Source: Geodermatophilus sabuli (GTDB lineage Bacteria; Actinomycetota; Actinomycetes; Mycobacteriales; Geodermatophilaceae). Taken from it: 64,000 nucleotides of DNA. The position numbers were made by a program, and so were the translations under genes. Positions 45,659 to 52,675 of this stretch are shown here, in pieces. The notes under the pieces are model-generated. The model worked only from the letters and a program-made list of their open reading frames with translations, was not told the DNA's origin and made no database searches. The stretch covers positions 124,001 to 188,000 of the forward strand of contig NZ_OBDO01000010.1 of assembly GCF_900215145.1 (NCBI RefSeq), in the 5' to 3' direction. The first letter of the stretch is position 1; each line of letters begins with the position of its first letter.

Positions 45659-47032
45659 ATGAGCGATCTCCCGTTCGGCTTCGGCGTCCCCGACCGCGAC
45701 CCCGAGCGCCGCGGCGAGTCCGGATCGGGCGCCGGCAACGACCCGTTCGGCCTGGGCGCCCTGTTCGGCGGCGGCGGCGGCGCGGGCGCGGGCACCCCCG
45801 AGGAGCTGCTCGCCAAGATGCCCCTGTTCGCCGAGCTGCAGAAGTTGATGAACTGGTCCGGCGGCCCCGTGAACTGGGACCTCGCCCGCCAGGGCGCGAT
45901 CAGCTCGCTGGCCGCGGGCTCCCAGCCGACGTCCGACGCCGAGCGCACCGCCGTCGCCGACGCGCTGCGGCTGGCCGACCTGTGGCTGGACCAGGCGACC
46001 GAGCTCCCCTCCGGGGTCGAGCGGCCCCTGGCGTGGTCCCGGGTCGAGTGGGTCGAGCAGACCCTCCCCGCGTGGAGCAGCCTCATCGACCCGCTCGCCG
46101 AGCGGGTCGTCGCCGCGATGACCAGCGCGCTGCCGGCCGAGGCCGCCGCCATGGCCGGGCCGCTGGGCGGGCTCATGGGCCGCATGGGCGGTGTGCTGTT
46201 CGGCGCCCAGGTCGGTCAGGCCCTCGGCCGGCTGTCCGGCGAGGTGCTCACCAGCACCGAGGTCGGCCTGCCGCTGGCCCCGGCCGGCGCCGGCGTCCTC
46301 TTGCCGCAGAACGTCGCCGAGTTCGCGGCCGGGCTGGACCGCCCCCTCGACGAGGTCCGGCTGTTCCTGGCACTGCGCGAGGCCGCCTCGCAGCGGCTGT
46401 TCGCGCACGTGCCGTGGCTGCGCCAGCAGCTGCACGACGCCGTGCACGCCTACGCGCGAGGCATCACCGTCGACCGCGAGGCCATCGAGCGTGGCGTCAC
46501 CGAGGCGATGGGCTCCATGGGCGGCATCGACCCGACCGACCCGGAGAAGATCCAGGAGCTGCTCGGCAGCGGTCTGCTCGAGCCCGAGGAGACCCCGGAG
46601 CAGCAGATGGCGCTGCGCCGGCTGGAGACCCTGCTGGCCCTGGTCGAGGGCTGGATCGACGCCGTCGTCGCCGCGGCCGCCGGCGAGCGGCTCCCCGGCC
46701 ACGGGGCGCTGGCCGAGACGATGCGCCGACGCCGGGCCTCCGGCGGGCCGGCCGAGCAGACCTTCGCCACCCTGGTCGGTCTGCAGCTGCGCCCGCGTCG
46801 GCTGCGCGACGCGGCGACCGTCTGGGGTGCCATGGCCCAGCGGTACGGCAGCGCCGAGCGGGACCGGCTGTGGTCCCACCCCGACCTGCTGCCCACCTCC
46901 GACGACCTCGACGAGCCGCTGGACTTCGTGGCCCGTCAGGGGGCGGACGACGAGCTCCGTGCCCTGACCGCGGACGACGCCCAGGACCGGGACGAGCGCC
47001 GCGACGACCCCGAGGGCGGCGCCCAGAGCTGA
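45659..47032 (+). CDS. Zinc-dependent metalloprotease-like DUF2342 family protein
   Basis: A 457-residue protein of the DUF2342 family (putative hydrolase, once linked by co-occurrence to F420 biosynthesis). After a Gly-rich leader come KMPLFAELQKLMNWSGGPVN, GPLGGLMGRMGGVLFGAQVG and LALREAASQRLFAHVPWLRQ. The last occupies the place of the metal-binding helix, although the classical HExxH is altered here. ATG 45659 is preceded by TACCGT at 45647-45652 with 6 nt between, a leaderless promoter. It converges with the M48-type gene at a shared terminator. Confidence 0.85.
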   Translation: MSDLPFGFGVPDRDPERRGESGSGAGNDPFGLGALFGGGGGAGAGTPEELLAKMPLFAELQKLMNWSGGPVNWDLARQGAISSLAAGSQPTSDAERTAVADALRLADLWLDQATELPSGVERPLAWSRVEWVEQTLPAWSSLIDPLAERVVAAMTSALPAEAAAMAGPLGGLMGRMGGVLFGAQVGQALGRLSGEVLTSTEVGLPLAPAGAGVLLPQNVAEFAAGLDRPLDEVRLFLALREAASQRLFAHVPWLRQQLHDAVHAYARGITVDREAIERGVTEAMGSMGGIDPTDPEKIQELLGSGLLEPEETPEQQMALRRLETLLALVEGWIDAVVAAAAGERLPGHGALAETMRRRRASGGPAEQTFATLVGLQLRPRRLRDAATVWGAMAQRYGSAERDRLWSHPDLLPTSDDLDEPLDFVARQGADDELRALTADDAQDRDERRDDPEGGAQS

Positions 47033-47048
47033 GCGCGACCGCGCTCAG
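47029..47048. terminator. Bidirectional terminator formed by two stop codons
   Basis: A perfect 8-bp stem, CTGAGCGC-GACC-GCGCTCAG, between convergent genes. The TGA of each gene sits in one arm, so both messages end within the same hairpin. Confidence 0.65.
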
Positions 47049-47710
47049 TCCACCGGGTCGTCCCCGGACGGTGGGCTCGCTCCGTCGCCGTGCCCGACCT
47101 CGACGCCCTCGAGGAACCCGCGGGCGCGCTCGGCGCGGGGGTAGCGGGCCACGAGCGCCCAGAAGCGCGCGTCGTGGCTGGGCTCGATCAGGTGCGCCAG
47201 TTCGTGCACCAGCACGTAGTCGACGACGTACTCGGGCATCCTCCGCAGCCGGCTCGACAGCCGGATGGTGCGGTCGGCCGGGGTGCAGGAACCCCAGCGG
47301 CGCTGCTGGTTGTCGACCCAGCGGACGCTCGCGGGCTGTGGCACGCCGTCGAAGTGCGCCTCCGACAGCGCCCGGGCGCGGGCCATCAGCTCGTCGTCCC
47401 CGCCCAGGGACCGCCGGCGCCGCTCCTCCCGCGTCTGCAGCTTGGCGACCATCTGGGCCACCCACCGGCGTTCCTCCGCGGGGCTGAAGGCCGCCGGGAT
47501 GAGGACCACGGTGCGCCCGGACTCGCGGTAGGCGGTCACCGTCCGGCGTCGACGGGCGCTGCGCCGGACCTCCACGTCCTCCGGCAGCACGGTCGCCGAC
47601 CCGCCGCGGTCCGGCCCCCGCGCGGGGACGGCGCGGGCAGCCCGGGACCCCTCGCGCGGGGCGGCGGCGGGGACGGGGCTGTGCGGGGCGTCGGGGGTCG
47701 TTCCGGGCAC
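47045..47710 (-). CDS. YgjP/M48-type zinc metallopeptidase (DUF45)
   Basis: A 221-residue protein with a low-complexity N-terminus and a YgjP-like metallopeptidase domain. It carries RWVDNQQRRWGSCTPADRTI, then RRMPEYVVDYVLVHELAHLI and EPSHDARFWALVARYP. HELAH with the downstream SH supplies zinc ligands. Substrate is unknown; relatives sit next to restriction or helicase genes in some genomes. GTG 47710 was chosen as the first start with a plausible upstream region; the real start could be later because the first 50 residues are not conserved-looking. It faces away from DUF5679 across a 385-bp region. Confidence 0.83.
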   Translation of the reverse strand: MPGTTPDAPHSPVPAAAPREGSRAARAVPARGPDRGGSATVLPEDVEVRRSARRRRTVTAYRESGRTVVLIPAAFSPAEERRWVAQMVAKLQTREERRRRSLGGDDELMARARALSEAHFDGVPQPASVRWVDNQQRRWGSCTPADRTIRLSSRLRRMPEYVVDYVLVHELAHLIEPSHDARFWALVARYPRAERARGFLEGVEVGHGDGASPPSGDDPVD

Positions 47711-48095
47711 GGGGGAACCGTAGTTGCCCGGGCCGCCGGTCCGCGCCCACCCCCACACCCGCCCGGTGGTTTGTCGCACGGACGGTGGACACGACGGCGC
47801 CCGTACCGGGGACGCGCCCGATCCGCCGCCGTCCACAGCCCCCAGGTTGGTGTTCGCGCAGGTCGGCGTGGACTCCGGTCCGCGCACCGGCGGCCGGCGG
47901 CGGCGCCCGTCCCCGGCCTGCGCACAGCGACACGCCCCGGCGTCCCCACGTGCTCCACAGGTCTGTCCACAGGCTGTGGGCCGACGGTGGGGTCGCGTCT
48001 CCCCGTCGGCCGGGGGCCGCGCCCGCCGCCGGGTAGCGTTCCGGGGAACGGTGCCCGAGACGGGCGCCGAGAGGTCCGGACGACGAGGAGGCACC
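47711..48095. promoter_or_regulatory. Divergent intergenic region with DnaA-box-like motifs
   Basis: 385 bp between the M48-type and DUF5679 genes. Sequences close to the actinobacterial DnaA box TTGTCCACA occur at 47963-47971 (8 of 9), 47829-47837 and 47951-47959 (7 of 9 each). Another (8 of 9, minus strand) is just outside at 48310-48318. DnaA binding is possible but unproven. Confidence 0.35.
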
Positions 48096-48248
48096 GTGGC
48101 GGAGAGCTACAACGGCTACTGCGTGAAGTGCAAGGAGAAGCGCGACTTCGACGGCGAGGTCAAGGTCAGCGAGTCCGGCCGCCGCATGGCGCAGGGCACC
48201 TGCCCCGTGTGCGGCACCAAGATGAACCGGATCCTCGGCAAGGCCTGA
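48096..48248 (+). CDS. DUF5679 zinc-ribbon protein
   Basis: A 50-residue protein, YNGYCVKCKEKRDFDGEVKV followed by RRMAQGTCPVCGTKMNRILG. Two CxxC pairs make a small zinc ribbon. It matches DUF5679, a short family in actinobacteria encoded near uvrD2. Function unknown; the motif also occurs in mRNA-decay or ribosome-associated ribbons. GTG 48096 has GAGGAGG upstream, a strong start signal. Confidence 0.85.
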   Translation: MAESYNGYCVKCKEKRDFDGEVKVSESGRRMAQGTCPVCGTKMNRILGKA

Positions 48249-48356
48249 ACGCCCCGGCCCCGGACGGCGGCGTCGCGCACTGCGGGCGCCGCCGTCGTCG
48301 TCCCCGGCCTGTGGACGACGCCAGCGGGCCGGCCGCCCCGCTGGCACCCTGCCGGC

Positions 48357-49454
48357 GTGAGTGAGACCGCGCACCCGCTGCTGCCCCCGTCCGTCCCCCT
48401 GTTGCGGTCGGCCACCCCCGGCGGCGAGGTCGCGGTCCAGGTCGGCGGGGTCGACACGGCCGACGGCCTGCTCGTCACACCCGGGACCGGCCTCACCGCG
48501 CTGCTGCGCGGGCTCGACGGCCGCCGGGCCCAGCGCACCGTGGTGGCCGAGGCCGCCTCCGTCGGGCACGACCCGGCGGCGGTGACCGCCCTGCTCGACG
48601 GTCTGCGCGCCACCGGACTGCTGGTCGACCTCGACGCGGCCGACCTCCTCGCCGCCGATGCCGGGCCGGCCGCCACCGCGCGCACGCGTGCGGAACTACC
48701 CGCGGCGACCGGGTCGGACCGGACGCCGGCGGGGTCCTCCTGGCAGGCCCGCCGAGCGGCGTCGGTGGTCGTGGAGGGAGCCACCCGCGTGGGCGTGCCG
48801 CTCGCCGCCGTCCTGGCCGCCAGTGGCGTGGGACGGGTCAGCGTGCGCGACACCGGCCTGGTCACGGCCGGGGAGGCCGTCGTCGGCGGGTTCGACGCGG
48901 CCGATGAGGGCCGCCCCCGCGCCGTCGCGGCGGCCGACGCCGTCCGCCGGGTCAACCCGCTGACCGACCTGCGGGCACCGGCCGGCACGTCCCCCGACCT
49001 GGTCGTCCTCACCGCGCCGTGGGCCGCCTCCGACCCGGCCGTCGCCGACCTGCAGGCCCGCGGCGTGCCGCACCTGGTCGCCACGGTCCGCGGGGAGACC
49101 GGGGTGGTCGGGCCGCTGGTGGTCCCCGGGGCGAGCAGCTGCCTGCGGTGCGCCGAACTGCACCGCCGGGACCTCGACCCGCGGTGGCCGGTGCTGGCCG
49201 CGCAGCTCACCGCGGGCGGCGGAGTCCTGGGCGGCGCCACCGCCACCTGTCTGATGACGGCGGTGGTCACGGCCGTGCAGGTGCTCGCCCACCTCGACGG
49301 GCGGGCCGCGCCGGTCACCCTCGGCGCGACGCTGGAGCTGCGTCCGCCCGACCTCCTCCCCCGCACCCGTCACTGGCCGGCCCACCCGGAGTGCGGCTGT
49401 CTGCCCGGTGGCTCGCCTCCGGCGGGGGTGACGACGGCGCCCCCGGCAGGGTGA
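48357..49454 (+). CDS. ThiF/E1-like, TOMM leader-binding-type protein
   Basis: A 365-residue protein with an N-terminal winged-helix-like region (residues 25-85) and an E1/ThiF Rossmann domain (about 135-330). The domain holds VVVEGATRVGVPLAAVLAAS, SPDLVVLTAPWAASDP and a zinc-binding SSCLRCAELHRRDLDPRWPV, with a second cysteine pair in HPECGC. This is the pattern of proteins annotated as TOMM precursor leader peptide-binding proteins, but no azoline cluster partners or precursor peptide are nearby. The glycine-rich ATP loop is degenerate. Its C-terminus and stop lie inside a 23-bp tandem repeat. GTG 48357 assumed. Confidence 0.72.
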   Translation: MSETAHPLLPPSVPLLRSATPGGEVAVQVGGVDTADGLLVTPGTGLTALLRGLDGRRAQRTVVAEAASVGHDPAAVTALLDGLRATGLLVDLDAADLLAADAGPAATARTRAELPAATGSDRTPAGSSWQARRAASVVVEGATRVGVPLAAVLAASGVGRVSVRDTGLVTAGEAVVGGFDAADEGRPRAVAAADAVRRVNPLTDLRAPAGTSPDLVVLTAPWAASDPAVADLQARGVPHLVATVRGETGVVGPLVVPGASSCLRCAELHRRDLDPRWPVLAAQLTAGGGVLGGATATCLMTAVVTAVQVLAHLDGRAAPVTLGATLELRPPDLLPRTRHWPAHPECGCLPGGSPPAGVTTAPPAG

Positions 49455-49575
49455 CGACGGCGCCTCCGGCGGCGCTGAACCCGCCCCTCGGGGGACAATG
49501 GCGGCAGAGTGCGCCCGCGGCCCCACACCGGGGGCGACCGCGACCGCGGCCGAGCAGCGCCAGCGAGGAGGACAC

Positions 49576-49734
49576 GTGACCGAGGGGGCGAGGTCACGCG
49601 AGCGCACGGCACCGCCGCTTCCGCGGCCGCCGAGCGCCAGCGAGGAGCCCGGCGGATCCGAGCGGGCGGGGTCCCGCGAGCGCACGGCACCGCCGCTGCC
49701 GCGACCGACGAGCGTCTCGGGGGAGGCCGCGTGA
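49576..49734 (+). CDS. 52-codon upstream ORF coupled to the ABC1 kinase gene
   Basis: A short frame starting at GTG 49576 with GAGGAGG upstream. It encodes two copies of a block beginning SRERTAPPLPRP, 26 residues apart. Its stop TGA overlaps the ABC1 kinase GTG as GTGA. The product has no relatives that I recognise and is made almost wholly of a 78-bp duplication. It may serve to deliver ribosomes to the kinase start. It could also be a chance frame in a repeated start region. Confidence 0.4.
   Translation: MTEGARSRERTAPPLPRPPSASEEPGGSERAGSRERTAPPLPRPTSVSGEAA
49597..49731. repeat. 78-bp imperfect tandem repeat before the ABC1 kinase
   Basis: Units begin at 49597 and 49675, sharing CGCGAGCGCACGGCACCGCC and further matches downstream. 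A partial third unit lies upstream around 49545-49595. The 78-bp period equals 26 codons, so the reading frame is preserved. Each unit ends in a Shine-Dalgarno-like GAGGAG or GGGGAGG. Confidence 0.6.
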
Positions 49735-51053
49735 GCGAGACCGGCGAGAGCATGCCGAGGGGCTCGGTGGCGCGCACGGCCCGACTGGCCTCGCTGCCGC
49801 TCGGCGCGGCCGGCCGCGCGACCCTCGGCATCGGCAAGCGGCTCTCCGGCCGCCCCGCCGATGCCGTCAACGCCGAGCTGCAGCAGCGCACCGCCGAGCA
49901 GTTGTTCGCCGTCCTCGGCCAGCTCAAGGGCGGCGCGATGAAGCTGGGGCAGGCGCTCTCGGTCTTCGAGGCCGCCGTCCCCGACGAGGTCGCGGCGCCC
50001 TACCGTGAGGCGCTGGTGAAGCTGCAGGAGGAGGCGCCGCCGATGGCGGCGCGGACCGTCCACGCGGTGCTGTCGCAACAGCTCGGGGGCAGGTGGCGGG
50101 AGCGCTTCCGCCACTTCGACGACGCCCCCGCGGCCGCCGCCAGCATCGGGCAGGTGCACCGGGCGACCTGGCGGGACGGCCGCGACGTGGCGGTCAAGAT
50201 CCAGTACCCCGGTGCGGCGACCGCCCTGATGGCCGACCTCAACCAGTTGGCCCGCTTCGCCCGCCTGTTCTCCGCCCTGTTCCCGGGCATGGACGTCAAA
50301 CCGCTCATCGCCGAGCTCAAGGCCCGTGTGGTCGAGGAGCTCGACTACGGGCTGGAGGCCGACGCCCAGCGGGCCTTCGCCGCCGCGTACGTCGACGACC
50401 CGGAGATCGTCGTCCCCCGCGTGGTGGCCAGCGCGCCGAAGGTGATCGTCTCGGAGTGGCTGGAGGGGACGCCGCTGTCGCGGATCATCGTCTCCGGCAC
50501 GCGGGAACAGCGCGACCGCGCCGGCCACCTCATGGCCGTGCTGCACTTCTCCGGACCGCAGCGGGCCGGCCTCCTGCACGCCGACCCGCACCCCGGCAAC
50601 TTCCGGCTGCGGGCCGACGGCCGGCTCGGCGTCATCGACTTCGGTGCCACCGCGCGGCTGCCCGACGGGCACCCGGAACCGATCGGCCGGCTGGTGCGCT
50701 GGGCCCTCGAGGGCCGGGCGGAGGACGTCCTGGCCGACCTGCGGACCGAGGGCTTCATCCTGCCGGGCGTGGAGGTGGACGCCCAGGGCGTGCTGGACTA
50801 CCTGCGCCCGCTCCTGGAGCCGGTGGAGTCCTCGCACTTCCACTTCACCCGCGCCTGGATGCAGGAGCAGGCCGCCCGCATCGCCGACCCGCGCAGCGAG
50901 GCCAACCGGCTGGGCCGGATGCTGAACCTCCCGCCGGCGTACCTGCTCATCCACCGGGTGACGATCGGGTCGATCGGGGTGCTGTGCCAGCTCGACTCGG
51001 CGGGGGACTACCGCGGCGTGGTCGAGGAGTGGCTGCCCGGCTTCACCGGCTGA
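49731..51053 (+). CDS. ABC1/AarF-UbiB family atypical kinase
   Basis: A 440-residue ABC1-family protein kinase-like enzyme. Features: the KxGQ-type motif in LKGGAMKLGQALSVFEAAVP and the Ala-rich nucleotide loop AAAASIGQVHRATWRDGRDV with VAVKIQYP (Lys). Further on are VVEELDYGLEADAQR, LLHADPHPGNFRLRADGRLG (catalytic Asp/Asn) and VIDFGAT (DFG). UbiB proteins support quinone synthesis; in this menaquinone-type bacterium the role is unclear. GTG 49731 has GGGGGAGG upstream and overlaps the upstream ORF stop. Linkage to whiB7 and uvrD2 is conserved. Confidence 0.92.
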   Translation: MSETGESMPRGSVARTARLASLPLGAAGRATLGIGKRLSGRPADAVNAELQQRTAEQLFAVLGQLKGGAMKLGQALSVFEAAVPDEVAAPYREALVKLQEEAPPMAARTVHAVLSQQLGGRWRERFRHFDDAPAAAASIGQVHRATWRDGRDVAVKIQYPGAATALMADLNQLARFARLFSALFPGMDVKPLIAELKARVVEELDYGLEADAQRAFAAAYVDDPEIVVPRVVASAPKVIVSEWLEGTPLSRIIVSGTREQRDRAGHLMAVLHFSGPQRAGLLHADPHPGNFRLRADGRLGVIDFGATARLPDGHPEPIGRLVRWALEGRAEDVLADLRTEGFILPGVEVDAQGVLDYLRPLLEPVESSHFHFTRAWMQEQAARIADPRSEANRLGRMLNLPPAYLLIHRVTIGSIGVLCQLDSAGDYRGVVEEWLPGFTG

Positions 51054-51098
51054 GGGACGGCCCCCGCACTCACTCGGGACGCCGGGCAGAGGGCCACC

Positions 51099-51296
51099 TC
51101 AGGGGTCGAGACGCGCTTCGAGGTCCCGGACGCGCTCCCGGGCGCAGGAGGGGCACAACGCCGTCAGCGGTCCCGGCTCCCGCGCCGAGGTCGCCCCGGT
51201 CGGCCGGAGCGGGGTGCTCATCGCCCAGCCGGTGGCGACGTCGCGCGCACCACCGGTCCGGCCGCAGCCGGCGCAGACCAGGCGTCCGGGGTCCAC
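51099..51296 (-). CDS. Small zinc-ribbon-like hypothetical protein
   Basis: A 65-residue protein with two CxxC pairs, RLVCAGCGRTGGARDV and ALCPSCARERVRDLEA, separated by about 32 residues. It is probably a zinc-binding knuckle. GTG 51296 lies just before the first conserved residues. No family name is known to me. It converges with the ABC1 kinase and is followed by the small basic protein and whiB7 on the same strand. Confidence 0.68.
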   Translation of the reverse strand: MDPGRLVCAGCGRTGGARDVATGWAMSTPLRPTGATSAREPGPLTALCPSCARERVRDLEARLDP

Positions 51297-51418
51297 GCCT
51301 CCAGCCTGCCCGGTGGAACGCGGCCTGCACAGAGCTGGCGGCCGGGCCGGACGCACCGGGAGCGTCCGGCCCGGCCGCGGTCGGGCGGAGGCGTCGCACC
51401 TCCGCGGCGGTGCCGCCG

Positions 51419-51583
51419 TCAGCGGACGGCGGCGCTGGCCCGCGCGGCGCGCCGCGTCGCGTACTCGGCGCGACGGGCCCAGCGGCGGGCGGCGCGCAAC
51501 CGGCGGGCGCGCGCGGCGGTGTCGGCCTCGGCACGCAGTTCGCGCAACCGGTCGACGGCCAGGTCGTACTCGAAGCTGTGCAC
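51419..51583 (-). CDS. Small arginine/alanine-rich basic protein
   Basis: A 54-residue helical protein, FEYDLAVDRLRELRAEADTA followed by an Arg/Ala-rich half (RRLRAARRWARRAEYATRRA). GTG 51583 follows a GAGGACCT-type site. The charge suggests nucleic-acid or ribosome binding, an inference from composition only. It lies 86 bp downstream of whiB7 on the same strand and could belong to its transcript. Confidence 0.6.
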   Translation of the reverse strand: MHSFEYDLAVDRLRELRAEADTAARARRLRAARRWARRAEYATRRAARASAAVR

Positions 51584-51669
51584 GGCAGGTCCTCGGATCT
51601 CTCGCTGTGACCCGCGGTGGGACGCGGGTCGATGGGTCCTCGTGATCGGATCGGTGCCGGTCGCGCCGC

Positions 51670-52011
51670 TCATGCGGCGGCGACCTTGCGCGGGCGTCCG
51701 CGCGGGCGCTTGCGTGGGATCACCACGCCCCGCTCGAAGATCTCGCCGCCCCAGACGCCCCACGGCTCGCCGCGGTCCAGCGCGCCGGCGAGGCACGCGT
51801 CGCGGACCGGGCACTCCGCGCAGAGCGTCTTGGCCTGTTCCAGCTGCGCCGGGCTCTCGGCGAACCACAGGTCCGGGTCGTCCCGGCACGGCAGCGGGCG
51901 CCGCACCGGAGCCGGCGCCGCGGGGGCGGCGGGCCGCCGGGGAAGGGAGCCACCGGTCCAGGGGAGCCCGGGTCGGCGGTGGGACGTCGGTCGGGCGATC
52001 GTCTGCGGCAC
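51670..52011 (-). CDS. whiB7: Redox-sensing transcription factor WhiB7
   Basis: A 113-residue iron-sulfur transcription factor that partners SigA and activates intrinsic antibiotic-resistance genes. The four cluster cysteines are in LPCRDDPDLWF and TLCAECPVRDACLAG. The GEPWGVWGGEIFERG turn is the WhiB signature and RKRPRGRPRK is the AT-hook specific to WhiB7. The start is GTG 52011. Upstream lies a leader of about 560 nt with an ORF, a stem-loop and a promoter with an AT-rich patch next to the -35 box, as expected for autoregulation. The neighbouring uvrD2 is the conserved partner. Confidence 0.95.
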   Translation of the reverse strand: MPQTIARPTSHRRPGLPWTGGSLPRRPAAPAAPAPVRRPLPCRDDPDLWFAESPAQLEQAKTLCAECPVRDACLAGALDRGEPWGVWGGEIFERGVVIPRKRPRGRPRKVAAA

Positions 52012-52097
52012 TGCCGCTCCTCCTCGTACTCGTCGTCTGCAGCCGGCGGGGGCCCGCCGACCGGAGTCGGGGCCGGGGTGCCGCGGATGAGATGACA

Positions 52098-52136
52098 GAG
52101 GCCGCGGATCCCGGGGGTTTCGGGTTCCGCGGCCTC
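52098..52136 (-). promoter_or_regulatory. Attenuator-like hairpin in the whiB7 leader
   Basis: A perfect 11-bp GC-rich stem (52098-52108 with 52126-52136); the loop can form an inner CCC/GGG pair. It lies 19 nt after the leader ORF stop and 87 nt before the whiB7 start, ideal for termination sensitive to leader translation. No U-run follows. Confidence 0.55.
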
Positions 52137-52155
52137 GAGGAGGACCGGTCGAGCG

Positions 52156-52491
52156 CTAGCTCAGCGGTCTCCCCGGGGAGTGGATCCCGAGGGTGGTGTC
52201 GTCGTCGGTGCGCTCGTCCTGCAGGTAGACGCCGGTGGGGGCCGGGAAGTCATCGGCCCCGCGGGCGGCGTCGCCGCCACGGCCCGTGGGCACGAGGTCG
52301 ACCTGCGACGCGCCGGGCACAGCGGTGCCCTGGAACGGAGCTCCAGGCGCAGCGATGCGGACGGCGGCGGACAGCGGGAGGGCGCGCAGGCGTGAGGCCG
52401 CGGGCAGGCACACCCACGTGGCCGGACGCGCGACGAGGCCGCCCGAGCCGGAGACCCCGGCGGGGGCGCTGAACCACATGGTGCTGATCAT
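52156..52491 (-). CDS. Leader ORF upstream of whiB7
   Basis: A 111-codon frame starting at ATG 52491 with GGGAGGAGGGG upstream, within the transcript that reaches whiB7. The product begins MISTMWFSAPAGVSGSGGLV and ends LGIHSPGRPLS, without recognised domains. WhiB7 genes in other actinobacteria are preceded by poorly conserved upstream ORFs whose translation controls attenuation; this one is longer than typical. It could be a genuine small protein, a regulatory leader, or both. A TTGACC/TACTGT promoter lies about 90 bp upstream of its start. Confidence 0.6.
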   Translation of the reverse strand: MISTMWFSAPAGVSGSGGLVARPATWVCLPAASRLRALPLSAAVRIAAPGAPFQGTAVPGASQVDLVPTGRGGDAARGADDFPAPTGVYLQDERTDDDTTLGIHSPGRPLS

Positions 52492-52580
52492 CGTGTCCCC
52501 TCCTCCCGGGGTCGGAGCCCAGCCTCGCGGCCGGCCTCTGGCTTGGTGCGGCTCGGGGCGGTACCCCGAGCGCGAGAAGG

Positions 52581-52620
52581 ACAGTAGGAGACCGTCGCAG
52601 AGACGGTCAACGCAATTGAT
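52581..52620 (-). promoter_or_regulatory. SigA-type promoter with AT-rich WhiB7 patch
   Basis: On the minus strand: -35 TTGACC (52605-52610), an 18-bp gap, -10 TACTGT (52581-52586). Immediately upstream is ATCAATTG, an unusual AT-rich patch in this genome and the position where WhiB7 AT-hooks bind. It drives the leader ORF and whiB7. Confidence 0.65.
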
Positions 52621-52675
52621 CCGGCGGTGTCGGCGTGACCCAGGACACCCGTCGGCCGTTGCGCGCGGTGAGGGC

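Noticed and set aside
48357..49454. A thiazole/oxazole-modified peptide (TOMM) biosynthetic cluster around the ThiF-like gene
   Set aside because: No YcaO protein, dehydrogenase or precursor peptide is present nearby; the gene is a lone conserved member of the uvrD2 neighbourhood.
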